Assembly (NCBI RefSeq): GCF_018221465.1
Contig: NZ_JAAIKR010000001.1
Location: 496,001 to 560,000, forward strand
DNA length: 64,000 bases
Direction of reading: 5' to 3'
Source of the DNA: Shewanella intestini
Lineage (GTDB): Bacteria; Pseudomonadota; Gammaproteobacteria; Enterobacterales; Shewanellaceae
In this document: positions 20,728 to 29,491 of the stretch, one piece after another
Position numbering within the stretch: position 1 is the stretch's first letter
Layout: every line of letters begins with the position of its first letter
Made by a program: the position numbers and the translations under genes
The notes under the pieces: model-generated
Told to the model about the DNA's origin: nothing
Databases searched by the model: none
The model's input: only the letters and a program-made list of their open reading frames with translations

Positions 20728-22002
20728 TTATAGACGCTGCTGAGAAGGTGTGATTGGATATATGGACTTTGATTGTTGTTGGGCAACCCAATGGTCAATA
20801 CAGTCAAAACTACTGTTAGTTGCATACTCCCAAAATAAGTCGATGGTTGAGTTTCTGGCTAAATCAGGGGCGTCGGGGGCATTGTAAGAATGCATTGTGA
20901 GGTAGTTCATTAACTCTTCAAAATGAGTCAAAGTAGGGCCAATGCTGGGGAGTTCTTCTGTAAAAGGGTATTGCCGGCGGCATTGGGTTTGATAATGGTC
21001 TTTATCAAATTTATAAAAGGCAATATCACAGTGGTTAGGTAGGGCGTCAATATAGATCGATGAATAGTCAGAAATTAACACGTCGATGACCGATAAAATA
21101 CCATAAATATCTTCCCAATCGGTAATGTCTACAATATGACGATATTGGTTAAGCGCAGTTGAAAAGTGCGCTTCATTGGGATGAAAACGTAACAACATGA
21201 TTTGATTATTGGTCATCAAGTGATTATTTAATATCTCAAAGTCAATTGCTTGAGTGTATGGGTTTTGACCTGTTGCTAAAGCGGAGTCACGCCAAGATGG
21301 TGCATATAAAATGATGTTAGTTTGCTTAATTTGTTGTGCTGATAAGTTGAGTAAAGCATGAAGGGTAGCGATGTCTTGCCCTGAATAGCGTTGATAATAA
21401 TCTGTTCGAGGGTTACCACATTTTAATAGACTTGCTTTAGGTAATTTAAATGCGCTGCTAAAGAGGGTAGCAACTAATTCACTGGGTGCTAGCATCAAGT
21501 CTGCACGGGTTAATTGTTGATGATATAAACCTTTAGCAATCAGCTTTTCCAGTTGTGTTTGCGGGTGAAAAATGTGCTGCATTGGGCCGTTATTAATATC
21601 AAATTCAATTCGTTTTAATGGCGAACCATGCCATAAATTTATTTTGATAGCACCATTAGCAAAGTATTGATTTACATCGCCTATATAGCTGTTGTAGACA
21701 TAATATTTAGCGGTTAATGCATGATAAATCCCCATTGCAGACCAACGGTAAAATGCCATAAGTCCTTGTTCTGTTAACCTTTTTACTAATAATTTGTCAC
21801 CGCTAATCCAAATAGCATTCATGGTTTGGCTTTGGTGCCAGTGTAAAAATAGATACTTGGCATTATCAGAAAATTGATTGCGATAAGAGCCACACACCGC
21901 CTTTTGTTGCCGAGTAACCTTGGCTGCAATAAATGATAATATCGCCACAATGACTATCTTGACACTCGCTTTTAATATGCTCGTTTTGCTGGTCCTTAGC
22001 AT
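20728..22002 (-). CDS. CDP-glycerol glycerophosphotransferase-like (TagB/TagF family)
   Basis: Transfers a polyol phosphate, classically glycerol phosphate from CDP-glycerol, to a lipid-linked or growing glycan. Family features seen are INLWHGSPLKRIEFD (the conserved His of the first half), the middle block NIILYAPSWRDS, and ISDYSSIYIDA near the end. A hydrophobic N-terminal stretch (VKIVIVAILSFIAA) suggests membrane attachment. Length is 424 aa. The start ATG at 22002 has AAGGAG seven bases before it. It is the last gene of the EPS operon, 98 bp after the TagD-like gene that would make its donor. It is convergent with the LysR gene. The acceptor is unknown. Confidence 0.87.
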   Translation of the reverse strand: MLRTSKTSILKASVKIVIVAILSFIAAKVTRQQKAVCGSYRNQFSDNAKYLFLHWHQSQTMNAIWISGDKLLVKRLTEQGLMAFYRWSAMGIYHALTAKYYVYNSYIGDVNQYFANGAIKINLWHGSPLKRIEFDINNGPMQHIFHPQTQLEKLIAKGLYHQQLTRADLMLAPSELVATLFSSAFKLPKASLLKCGNPRTDYYQRYSGQDIATLHALLNLSAQQIKQTNIILYAPSWRDSALATGQNPYTQAIDFEILNNHLMTNNQIMLLRFHPNEAHFSTALNQYRHIVDITDWEDIYGILSVIDVLISDYSSIYIDALPNHCDIAFYKFDKDHYQTQCRRQYPFTEELPSIGPTLTHFEELMNYLTMHSYNAPDAPDLARNSTIDLFWEYATNSSFDCIDHWVAQQQSKSIYPITPSQQRL

Positions 22003-22100
22003 TGCCTACTCCTTGTATGGAACTGCCACTTATTGGTCATTGACTCAACAATATTTCTCTGTATGGCTTAGTGCTATTTATTCATCTATTGCTCTACGGC

Positions 22101-22517
22101 CTATGCGCTTAGGCACTGAGGCCGACTCGCGACGGCTAAAGACTTCTTTATATCTGTGGTAGATATTTCTTTGGTACGTTTTAAATACATGACCTTACAA
22201 ATATCACTCAAATCATCAAATTTGCCTAACCAATCATCGCCGATAGCAAAAATATCAGCCTGCAAGCGGATGATGTCGCCACGCTTTTGTTGCCAATTAC
22301 TTTCAGGAATAACCATATCAACATATTTACAGCTTTCGACAATTTCTCTGCGTTCTTGGTAGCAAAAATAGGCTGATTTATTTTTTAAGGTGTTAAATTC
22401 ATCGGTCGACACACCGACAATAAGTTGATCGCCCAACTGACTGAGACGTTTGAATAATCGAATATGGCCAACATGAAACAAGTCAAATGTGCCGTAGGTT
22501 AAAATTGTTTTCATCAT
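22101..22517 (-). CDS. Glycerol-3-phosphate cytidylyltransferase-like (TagD)
   Basis: Nucleotidyltransferase of the HxGH class that makes CDP-glycerol from CTP and glycerol 3-phosphate. At 138 aa it has the compact TagD size. It shows TYGTFDLFHVGH near the N-terminus and RTKEISTT near the end, matching RTxGISTT with Gly replaced by Glu. Other possible substrates are related polyol phosphates or phosphoethanolamine. Two ATGs stand side by side; the second (22514) has the better spacing from AAGGA. It lies 42 bp after the nucleotidyltransferase-fusion gene and before the TagB-like gene, so product and user of CDP-glycerol are adjacent. Confidence 0.87.
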   Translation of the reverse strand: MMKTILTYGTFDLFHVGHIRLFKRLSQLGDQLIVGVSTDEFNTLKNKSAYFCYQERREIVESCKYVDMVIPESNWQQKRGDIIRLQADIFAIGDDWLGKFDDLSDICKVMYLKRTKEISTTDIKKSLAVASRPQCLSA

Positions 22518-22558
22518 CTTGTCCTTGTTTTAACAGTCATAATATCGAGGGGGTAGGC

Positions 22559-23971
22559 CTACTTTAATGTCAGTAGGCGGCGAGCATAATCCCATTGAGA
22601 AAGCAGTGAATATTCCATTTCTATCAAGGTTATTTCTTCTTGAGGCGCTGAATTTAAAAATAGTTGTACAGGCCCAAATACTCCAAATTTTTTATCAATA
22701 GCGTTGGCTGAAGTGTCTTGTTGTGTCTCATTGACAAGGTTTAACCTAGGCTTTATTTCAATGGGGGCTGCGCCAAGCAGGTGTAATTTACCGCTTATTA
22801 CATGGCTTAATTGCGGTAAGCGGTTTATCAGCGCATGGTTGGTATTGAGCTCGACTAATTCGATGGCGCATTGATCATTGGCTTTAACGGTTAATCGACG
22901 CCCAAAGATATTTTTACCGGAAAAAAAAGCACTTAAAAAACTCATTAGAATAATGGGTAAACTGACGATCATTAAAGCGACGGCTAGTACTTGCTGGCCA
23001 AGCATAGAGGGTTGGTGCAATGGGGTTGTATTGGCAGTACTTGATTGCTGTAAGCCACTGACACTAATAATTGAAGGGTCGTCGATTACCGTTACTTGAT
23101 TAGTTAAGGCATTGATTAAGGTATCGCCTGCCACAATCATATTGTGCATATTAAGCCCTGAGCCCACTGAGGTATTGGGTAACACCACGGTGTTTGAAAG
23201 CGTTGAAGCGCCAATATAACAATGTTCACCTATGACAACGGTTTCGGTTAAGGTAGCTAAAGCATCAATATGGCTAAATGCACCCACACTGCCATTAAAG
23301 TGTTGCACCGACTCATTATTCACTTGATGTTCAAACCATTGGTTTTTATGTGGATTAATTTGGCGTCCACTTAATGCAAAGTTAAGTGGATGGGTCATTA
23401 CATATTGATTTGCTTTAATGATGTTTTCAAAATCAAGCAAATGAAAGCATTCGCCATGCAGTAGTTGGCTAACACCGCTTTTTACCGACACGGGTTCGTT
23501 GACTAATGGCCAGTCTAATTGTTGGGTATGATTTATGCCGGCGGGAAGCATAAGTAAGCCTGGATTCATGCCGTTCATCCTCGCGCCAATATAGGTTTGT
23601 GGCATGTGTTCACACAGTTCAATATATTGAGTTAATGTCGCGGTGCGTAACATGTCTCCGCGGATAATGAGCAATGGCTCGTCAAGCTGACATTGCATGC
23701 GACGTAATACCGATTCAACCGATTCTTGTGGTTTACTGAGAAAGTAATCTAGCTTCACCCCCCAGCGTTGACCTTGTTGTAGGTGTTGTTGAATTTTACC
23801 TGCATCATTGGCGACAACGATTTTGGCGTGACGAATGCCGCTTTGCTTGAGGCTGTCTAAGGTGTATTCAATAACGGCTTTATTGGCAATAGGTAATAAA
23901 GCTGGGCAGTAATGTTTGTCTAATGGCGTTATTTCATGACCGTTGCGATTTGCAAAAATGATTGCTTGCAT
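22559..23971 (-). CDS. Degenerate sugar nucleotidyltransferase fused to hexapeptide repeats and a sugar-transferase-like tail
   Basis: A 470-aa composite protein. Residues 1-230 resemble sugar-1-phosphate nucleotidyltransferases, but the signature GxGTRLxPLTxxxxK is altered (NGHEITPLDKHYCPA), lacking the Arg and the final Lys, so catalysis is doubtful. A left-handed beta-helix stretch follows (VIGEHCYIGASTLSNTVVL). After a hydrophobic segment (QQVLAVALMIVSLPIILMS) comes a tail with LPQLSHVISGKLHLLGAAPIE, which aligns with the LPQLWNVLKGDMSLVGPRP block of WcaJ-type phosphoglycosyl transferases but lacks the rest of that active site. It may be a scaffold or regulator of the adjacent sugar transferase. 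It lies 11 bp after that gene. Confidence 0.7.
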   Translation of the reverse strand: MQAIIFANRNGHEITPLDKHYCPALLPIANKAVIEYTLDSLKQSGIRHAKIVVANDAGKIQQHLQQGQRWGVKLDYFLSKPQESVESVLRRMQCQLDEPLLIIRGDMLRTATLTQYIELCEHMPQTYIGARMNGMNPGLLMLPAGINHTQQLDWPLVNEPVSVKSGVSQLLHGECFHLLDFENIIKANQYVMTHPLNFALSGRQINPHKNQWFEHQVNNESVQHFNGSVGAFSHIDALATLTETVVIGEHCYIGASTLSNTVVLPNTSVGSGLNMHNMIVAGDTLINALTNQVTVIDDPSIISVSGLQQSSTANTTPLHQPSMLGQQVLAVALMIVSLPIILMSFLSAFFSGKNIFGRRLTVKANDQCAIELVELNTNHALINRLPQLSHVISGKLHLLGAAPIEIKPRLNLVNETQQDTSANAIDKKFGVFGPVQLFLNSAPQEEITLIEMEYSLLSQWDYARRLLTLK

Positions 23972-23982
23972 AATGGTGTCTC

Positions 23983-25920
23983 CTAATAAGCGCCGCGAGC
24001 AAATAATACTGCGGGGATTGTTTTTAGTAATAAAGCAAAATCTTGTTTAAATGATTGTTTATAAAGATAATCTACATCTAGCTCTACTTGTCGTTCAAAC
24101 GGGATATCCGATCGACCAGACACTTGCCAAATACAAGTGATCCCAGGTTTAGTTAATAAACGACGGTGATCAGACGGTTGGTATTGACTCACTTCACTAG
24201 GTAATGCAGGTCTTGGGCCAACAAGTGACATATCGCCTTTGAGGACATTCCATAGTTGAGGTAATTCATCAATCGATGCTTTACGAATAAACTTACCCAC
24301 ACGGGTGATCCTAGGGTCAGACTTCAACTTAAATAACACCCCGCCTTGCATTTCATTTTCTTGGGTTAATTTTGCAAGCCTTGCCTCGGCATCAATAAAC
24401 ATGGAGCGAAACTTCCACATGACAAAAGGTTGGTTGTTTAGCCCCACACGGGTTTGGGTAAACAGCACTGCGCCGCGAGACTCGAAATAAATACACAATG
24501 CGGTGAACATGAGTAATGGGCTGAGTAGCAACATTAAGATGCTGGCGGCAACAATATCAAAGGTGCGTTTACTGACACGGGCAAGCATTAATTTAAAGAA
24601 GTATTGCTGCTTACGAAGGTCTGACTGACCTAAGTAAGCCGCTGAGCTTAAAACATCTAAACTTTCTTCACTGGGTTTAGTGTCTTGGGTTAAAGCCAAA
24701 CTATCGTGTAAATGGTTGTTAAATAAGCGGCCGATGATAACTCTAAACGTAAACACGGGATTGCCAATAAGGTAACGACGCCACATGCGCATGGGTTCTT
24801 GCATCAATCGCCAAGTCCATTCCATTCCCATTTGACGCACAGCCAATGGCGCTCGGCTGACTTTGTTGGCATAAAAGTCGAATAAACCACCAACACCGAC
24901 AGCAACTTTAACCTTCAATTGAGCTTGATGCTTAGCAATCCATGCTTCTTGCAATGGAGCACCTAAGGCCACTAATAAAATGTGTGCACCTGAATCATTT
25001 ATTTGAGTCATTAATTGCTCTGAATGGCTAGGGTCAAAATAGCCATCATGAGTGCCACTTATGGTGAGCCCTTGAAAACGCTTTTGTAAATTATTTGCTG
25101 CTTGTTCAGCAACTTGCGGTTTTGCACCAAGCAGATAAATTCCCAATTGCTCTTTTGCCGCTTGTTCGCACAATAGTGGCAACATATCAGTGCCGTTAAC
25201 ATTATCTTTTAAGGTAAATTGCAATAGTTTGCTAGCCAAACGAATACCACTGCCATCGGCAAAAACTTGTTGGCAATGGTTGAGGGTTTCTCGATAGGTT
25301 TTGTTGTTGTAAGCAATGTTCAAGCAATCGGTGTTTACAAAGGCATAATGAGCGCAGGCATGGCCATTTTTTGTTTGATGAATAAGACCATTAACAGCCT
25401 CAGACATGGTTAAATTGTCAATCTTCACTCTAAAGATACTGACGCACTGGCTAATTGTTCCTATGTATTGGGTCGATAAACTGTAACCGACTAAACAACG
25501 TAGACAAGCAGCAAGGTAATGAAATAAGTGGGTGTTAAGCTTAAGGTCGTCAATGTGCTCGTCATATGATATCCCCATACGACGGTGCATGTGTTCAAAA
25601 GACATTAACCCCGGACGGAGACGATAAGGCTGGTACTCAACTACCGCATATTGCGCTTGACTGCCTACTATGCCTAATTGGCCTTTTATGACATTGAGTA
25701 ACCCTAATGACTTTGCGAATATCCCGCTTTGAAAGGCGATAAAGGTAAATGGCTTATTTAGACCATGAAAGCTAATTCTTTCAAAAATAGGTTCAGGTTT
25801 TACCCATAAATAAAGGCATTTAACTACCAGAATTGGGCTAAGTAGTCCAAGTAAAAGTAGGCTAATTAACACCTCAAACAATCTAATTGAGAAAGAGGTT
25901 TTGGTGATAGGTGTCAGCAT
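23983..25920 (-). CDS. Three-part protein: degenerate sugar-transferase domain, WecG/TagA glycosyltransferase, WcaJ-type sugar transferase
   Basis: A 645-aa fusion that could both start and extend a lipid-linked glycan. Residues about 1-150 look like a decayed phosphoglycosyl transferase (membrane helix, then LLNVIKGQLGIVGSQ and LRPGLMSFEHMHRRMGISYDE) without the catalytic middle. About 150-400 is a WecG/TagA/CpsF glycosyltransferase with FADGSGIRLASKLL, NGTDMLPLL, GYFDPSHSEQL and GVGGLFDFYANKVSRAPL. About 450-645 is a complete sugar transferase with KRTFDIVAASILML, MWKFRSM, ASIDELPQLWNVLKG and LTKPGITCIWQVSGRSD. The last domain probably loads a sugar phosphate onto undecaprenyl phosphate and the middle adds the next sugar. 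It is first of a four-gene run with the degenerate transferase, TagD-like and TagB-like genes, behind a candidate sigma-54 promoter. Confidence 0.85.
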   Translation of the reverse strand: MLTPITKTSFSIRLFEVLISLLLLGLLSPILVVKCLYLWVKPEPIFERISFHGLNKPFTFIAFQSGIFAKSLGLLNVIKGQLGIVGSQAQYAVVEYQPYRLRPGLMSFEHMHRRMGISYDEHIDDLKLNTHLFHYLAACLRCLVGYSLSTQYIGTISQCVSIFRVKIDNLTMSEAVNGLIHQTKNGHACAHYAFVNTDCLNIAYNNKTYRETLNHCQQVFADGSGIRLASKLLQFTLKDNVNGTDMLPLLCEQAAKEQLGIYLLGAKPQVAEQAANNLQKRFQGLTISGTHDGYFDPSHSEQLMTQINDSGAHILLVALGAPLQEAWIAKHQAQLKVKVAVGVGGLFDFYANKVSRAPLAVRQMGMEWTWRLMQEPMRMWRRYLIGNPVFTFRVIIGRLFNNHLHDSLALTQDTKPSEESLDVLSSAAYLGQSDLRKQQYFFKLMLARVSKRTFDIVAASILMLLLSPLLMFTALCIYFESRGAVLFTQTRVGLNNQPFVMWKFRSMFIDAEARLAKLTQENEMQGGVLFKLKSDPRITRVGKFIRKASIDELPQLWNVLKGDMSLVGPRPALPSEVSQYQPSDHRRLLTKPGITCIWQVSGRSDIPFERQVELDVDYLYKQSFKQDFALLLKTIPAVLFARGAY

Positions 25921-26022
25921 AAATACCTCGTTTAAATGTCATGTGGGGCGATATGAAGTCCGTAATGAATTGCAAAATGACTGTGGCATCTTATGGGGCA
26001 ATTCAATATGTTATATTGTCTA

Positions 26023-26038
26023 TGCGGGTAGCATGCCA
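26023..26038 (-). promoter_or_regulatory. Weak candidate sigma-54 promoter of the tagA-like operon
   Basis: On the minus strand TGGCATGCTACCCGCA keeps GG and GC with ten bases between, as sigma-54 requires, but has C-to-T at one -24 position and CC instead of TT before GC. It lies about 100 bp before the 25920 start. Support comes mainly from the shared upstream motif. Confidence 0.4.
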
Positions 26039-26143
26039 ATTATTTAAGTTGTTGTTTTATAATGAATAGGTGTGTTTTTTTGTGTGTTTATAAATATAAA
26101 AAATCAAATGTTGATGCGTTTTGCAATTTGAAGTGATTTGATT

Positions 26144-26155
26144 GCAGTTTGCAAA
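26144..26155 (-). promoter_or_regulatory. Candidate activator site (TTNNCA-N3-TGC)
   Basis: TTTGCAAACTGC on the minus strand. It matches the pattern found before three other EPS units and lies at enhancer-like distance from the sigma-54 candidate at 26023-26038. Confidence 0.35.
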
Positions 26156-26457
26156 AATGTAGTTAAGAGGCATAAAAAGCGAAAAGGAAGCACGAAAGCA
26201 TCGTCAATATTGCTGCAGTCGATACAGCTGCATTATCAGAGATTAACCATACCGAGATTGAATCGGAGAAGCAGGGGCGATGGATTTTTTGGTAAATAGA
26301 GCCTTTTGGTAAACAGGGCTTATAAACATTGAGTGATAAATTGTGGTTTATCCATAAAGGGCGAACAGCAATGTTTTATTGCTCATCCTATTTAGGCAAT
26401 GATGCAAAAATTGGCTGCAACATTGCCCGCTAAGTGGCAACCGCGATAAGCTCATCA

Positions 26458-27501
26458 TTATGATAAATTGGCAGTTTTAACCCCATCTCGAGCAATTTTA
26501 TATTTCTGGATTTGACCAATAACCTTTTGCCCAAGGTATTCACAATACTGGTAGCAAAATTTAGGTAATATCCATTGCAAATAGGCAGCAGATAGAGTGG
26601 TGATCGTGCGACTGGTTTCATCTAATAGAATCCGCGGTGAAGTCATTAATGCTTGGGTGACTAACTTAACCGCCATTTTACCATCACCTATCCTAATCGC
26701 TTGACGAGACAAGTAGCGTAATTGATACGCTCTGGCTGTTTTCTCATGTTTTTTAAGTACCTGTGGCGCATAAGTTCTTGCTCGGCTAACCATTTGCTCC
26801 CAAGACGCTAATTGCTTCATTAAATTAGCGGATAATCCACCATGATTAAGGCGGTAATAGGTCAGTGGTTGTGGTAAACCTTCCATCGTCCACTGGGTGG
26901 TGGTGATTAATCTGAACCAACATTCAATATCTTCAGACTGTCTAAATTCTTCATCAAAATAGCAACTATAAGCTTCTTTTCGGGTTGGGTGTGCAAAGCG
27001 GATATCGTTAAGGGCACTGCGACGTAATACTGGCGCAGAGCCATTTCCCACTGGATTTCGACACAATAAGTGGCCGCCGTCAATATCAGTTAATTTTGGC
27101 ATTTGATAAAAATCTAACGGTTGGCCTTCAAAGCTGATAAAGCTTGAGCGAGAGAAGCTTAAGCCTATGTTGGGGTTTTCATTTAAATGCTTCGTATGCA
27201 GCTCTAGTTTGCTGGGATGCCAAATATCATCGCTGTCAATAAATGCCACATAACGTCCAATAGCATGACGAATGCCGGTATTTCTGGCAGCGGCTAAGCC
27301 TCGATTTACTGGGTGATTGATGATTCGAATTCGATTGTCATTAAAACTTTGGCAAATCGATAAGCTATTGTCTGTCGCACAATCGTTAACAATGAGCAAC
27401 TCAAAATTTTCTAGTGTTTGGCTTAATACTGATTCAATGGCTTGTTTGACAAATTTTTCCACGTTGTAAACAGGCATGATAACTGACATTTTCGTATTCA
27501 T
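26458..27501 (-). CDS. Family 2 glycosyltransferase
   Basis: Inverting GT-A glycosyltransferase that adds a sugar to a lipid-linked repeat unit at the cytoplasmic face. The N-terminus MSVIMPVYNVEKFVKQAIES is the GT2 signature, ATDNSLSI follows, and the metal-binding motif is in AFIDSDDIWHPSK. The C-terminal 90 residues carry no recognised domain. Length is 347 aa. The ATG overlaps the stop of the flippase gene in an ATGA, with GGAG seven bases upstream, so the two are translationally coupled. Donor sugar unknown. Confidence 0.93.
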   Translation of the reverse strand: MNTKMSVIMPVYNVEKFVKQAIESVLSQTLENFELLIVNDCATDNSLSICQSFNDNRIRIINHPVNRGLAAARNTGIRHAIGRYVAFIDSDDIWHPSKLELHTKHLNENPNIGLSFSRSSFISFEGQPLDFYQMPKLTDIDGGHLLCRNPVGNGSAPVLRRSALNDIRFAHPTRKEAYSCYFDEEFRQSEDIECWFRLITTTQWTMEGLPQPLTYYRLNHGGLSANLMKQLASWEQMVSRARTYAPQVLKKHEKTARAYQLRYLSRQAIRIGDGKMAVKLVTQALMTSPRILLDETSRTITTLSAAYLQWILPKFCYQYCEYLGQKVIGQIQKYKIARDGVKTANLS

Positions 27502-28799
27502 AATGTTTCTCCAACAGAAATAGGTCGCGCTGATTTATAGACTTTTTGATAACTCAAAAAACAAAATAGCGGCATAAAAATTAAACAACAGGCCATGACA
27601 CCTTGAGCAATGGCAATTAATGAGATTTGACTACTGACTGCAATGACCAAGCCTAAAATTAAGGTTAATGTGATATTGAACTGTAAATTGAGTTTACTTA
27701 AACCATTAGCTAACAATAATTGACTGGCAGCTTCCGCTAACGGACGAGTCAATCCGCTTAAACATAAAAAAGTAAACAGTGCGACAGCATCGGTGTTGAG
27801 CCATTGCTCACCGTAAACCAGAGGCACATACCAAGGGGCGAATAGGGTTTGAATTGCAATGACTGGCACGGTTACTGTCATAATGGCCGCAGTGCTATTA
27901 ATAAATTTACTGCGCTGGTTGGCTTGTTCGTCATGACAGATATGGCTGTAAAATACAGTGCCAAAACTACTGATAATGCCTAAACTCACCCCCAAACTAA
28001 TGTTGTAAGCAAAGAAATAGAGACCTAATGCTTCTACGCCCATAAAGTAGCCAATTAATAAATAATCAATGTGTTGGCGTAAGGCGATAGTGATGTCGCT
28101 GCAGATAACGGGGAAACCAAAGCGTAGTAAATAGGTCACTTTGGTAAGTGACACGGGTTGTTGTAATGTTGGTGCAGGTAAAGGGTTGTGATAACGATGT
28201 ATCGCTAGCCAAACAAAAATAACCAACACTTTAGGCAAAATAATTGCCCAAATGCCAAAACCAAGTAAGGCTAATAATGCAGTGAGCAAGCCATCAATGA
28301 TGGTTTGCCACAAGTTAGCGCGGCCAACAATGCGCATTTGATTATTGCGAAGGTGTAAGGTTGCGTATTGCATACCCCAAGGCAAAATAAGAAAGCTGGT
28401 GGACATCACGACAATGGGGAGCGTGAATACGTCGGTTTGATAATGCCAGCTAAGCACTTTTGCCATTAACAGCATTAATCCCATCGCGATAATACAACTA
28501 ATAAAGTTAATCATATTGGCGCTAGGTAGGTAGGCATTAAACTGTTCTTGCTCCATGCGAATGAGCGCGGCTGAAGTGATACGACGTGTTCCTGTACAGA
28601 TGAGTTCAAACATCGTTAAAATAATGGCAACTTGGCCAAATATTTCTGGGGTGAGCAATCGGGCTAATAAAATACTGGAAATCAAGCGCACAATTCGGCC
28701 GCTAAATTGCGCCGACCCCAGCCATAACATACTTCTACCAATGGCACTAAAGCCTTGATGAATAGCTTTAAGCATGTGATGTAATCGGGTTAGCAGCAT
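27498..28799 (-). CDS. Polysaccharide flippase (Wzx-like, MOP superfamily)
   Basis: Inner-membrane transporter that flips the undecaprenyl-linked repeat unit to the periplasm. The 433-aa protein is almost wholly hydrophobic with about 12 predicted helices. Its start region SAQFSGRIVRLISSILLARLL followed by TPEIFGQVAIILTMFE is typical of the polysaccharide-synthesis/MurJ-like fold. ATG 28799 has AAGGA six bases upstream. It forms an overlapping pair with the GT2 gene. Upstream, between it and the oppositely directed lipoprotein gene, lies a sigma-54-like element. Confidence 0.9.
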   Translation of the reverse strand: MLLTRLHHMLKAIHQGFSAIGRSMLWLGSAQFSGRIVRLISSILLARLLTPEIFGQVAIILTMFELICTGTRRITSAALIRMEQEQFNAYLPSANMINFISCIIAMGLMLLMAKVLSWHYQTDVFTLPIVVMSTSFLILPWGMQYATLHLRNNQMRIVGRANLWQTIIDGLLTALLALLGFGIWAIILPKVLVIFVWLAIHRYHNPLPAPTLQQPVSLTKVTYLLRFGFPVICSDITIALRQHIDYLLIGYFMGVEALGLYFFAYNISLGVSLGIISSFGTVFYSHICHDEQANQRSKFINSTAAIMTVTVPVIAIQTLFAPWYVPLVYGEQWLNTDAVALFTFLCLSGLTRPLAEAASQLLLANGLSKLNLQFNITLTLILGLVIAVSSQISLIAIAQGVMACCLIFMPLFCFLSYQKVYKSARPISVGETL

Positions 28800-28886
28800 T
28801 GATATTCCTTATCGATGGCATGATTTGCACATTGCAACGCATTTACCTGCTCGATGACTGAGTAACTACTGGGCTTATAAGGGAAT

Positions 28887-28902
28887 TACACTAACTGTGC
28901 CA
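28887..28902 (-). promoter_or_regulatory. Candidate sigma-54 promoter of wzx-GT2
   Basis: Minus strand TGGCACAGTTAGTGTA. The -24 part is consensus (TGGCAC), but -12 reads TGT rather than TGC, so it is probably weak or imperfect. It lies 88 bp before the wzx start. Confidence 0.4.
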
Positions 28903-29011
28903 ATGTGCGGTTGCTGTTTTTTTTAATCTTCAAGCGGTTGTTTAATTTAACTATTTACTTTCATTATTTTAAATATCCAATAAAATAGCTCAGGAGAAAA
29001 TACTTTAATTT

Positions 29012-29023
29012 GCATAATGCATT
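29012..29023 (-). promoter_or_regulatory. Candidate activator site upstream of wzx
   Basis: AATGCATTATGC on the minus strand, sharing only the CA-N3-TGC core with the other EPS upstream sites. It sits within a larger imperfect palindrome (about 29005-29032), so it could instead bind a different dimeric regulator of the lipoprotein gene. Confidence 0.25.
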
Positions 29024-29066
29024 TGCAAATTAGGGGGCTAAAAATAATAACAAAAGGGATTGTATA

Positions 29067-29423
29067 GTGAGTTTTTTTAGCGCAGATACCGTTCGTAAAC
29101 CGCTTGGGCGAGGGTTACTGTTAAGCAGTGTTTTATTTGCTGGTTGCTTTGATTACTCGAAGGTCAATCATGATTCAAGTTTGCTAGCGAATGCTGAAAA
29201 GCTCAGTTGCAGCCAAGATGTGTTTAATTTATTTGAAAAAGAGTTAATGAGTAGCGACGAGCTAGGCCATGGTCCTGATATTGGGTCGCAAGAATGGCAA
29301 GCGGTAATTGAATTCAAACTAGGGTTAACGGGAAACCCCACTTTACCCTCGCACACCAGTAGCGATTGGTGCGATTTTATTTATCAGCAAATGTTTGCTA
29401 AAAAAATACACCAACTCGACTAA
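29067..29423 (+). CDS. Hypothetical lipoprotein-like protein
   Basis: 118-aa protein read against the direction of the surrounding EPS genes. After a basic N-terminus it has a hydrophobic stretch ending LLLSSVLFAGC, which resembles a lipobox although Phe at -3 is unusual. The mature part has two further cysteines (KLSCSQDV, SDWCDFIY) that could form a disulphide. Start is GTG 29067 with AAGGGA seven bases before. I recognise no family. It may be an exported accessory factor of the polysaccharide or an unrelated insertion. Confidence 0.65.
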   Translation: MSFFSADTVRKPLGRGLLLSSVLFAGCFDYSKVNHDSSLLANAEKLSCSQDVFNLFEKELMSSDELGHGPDIGSQEWQAVIEFKLGLTGNPTLPSHTSSDWCDFIYQQMFAKKIHQLD

Positions 29424-29491
29424 TGCCATGTCGCTTATGTATCTGTTTACGATTCAAATAACCTGTTATGGCGTTTGTTAATTGATACCTG

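Larger units (their letters stand above)
25921..26457. other. Intergenic region between GT2 and the tagA-like gene
   Basis: 537 bp, AT-rich, no gene recognised. It holds a weak sigma-54-like element (26023-26038) and, about 105 bp upstream of it, TTTGCA-AAC-TGC on the minus strand (26144-26155), the same pattern as upstream of the other EPS promoters. The break suggests that the tagA-tagD-tagB part is a separate transcription unit from wzx-GT2. Confidence 0.45.

Noticed and set aside
26341-26400. AGCAAT-N5-ATTGCT hairpin as a terminator of the GT2 gene
   Set aside because: Only six AT-rich pairs and no T tract on the relevant strand.
26430-26621. 63-codon minus-strand frame over the end of the GT2 gene
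   Set aside because: It overlaps a clear glycosyltransferase in another frame and lacks a start signal.
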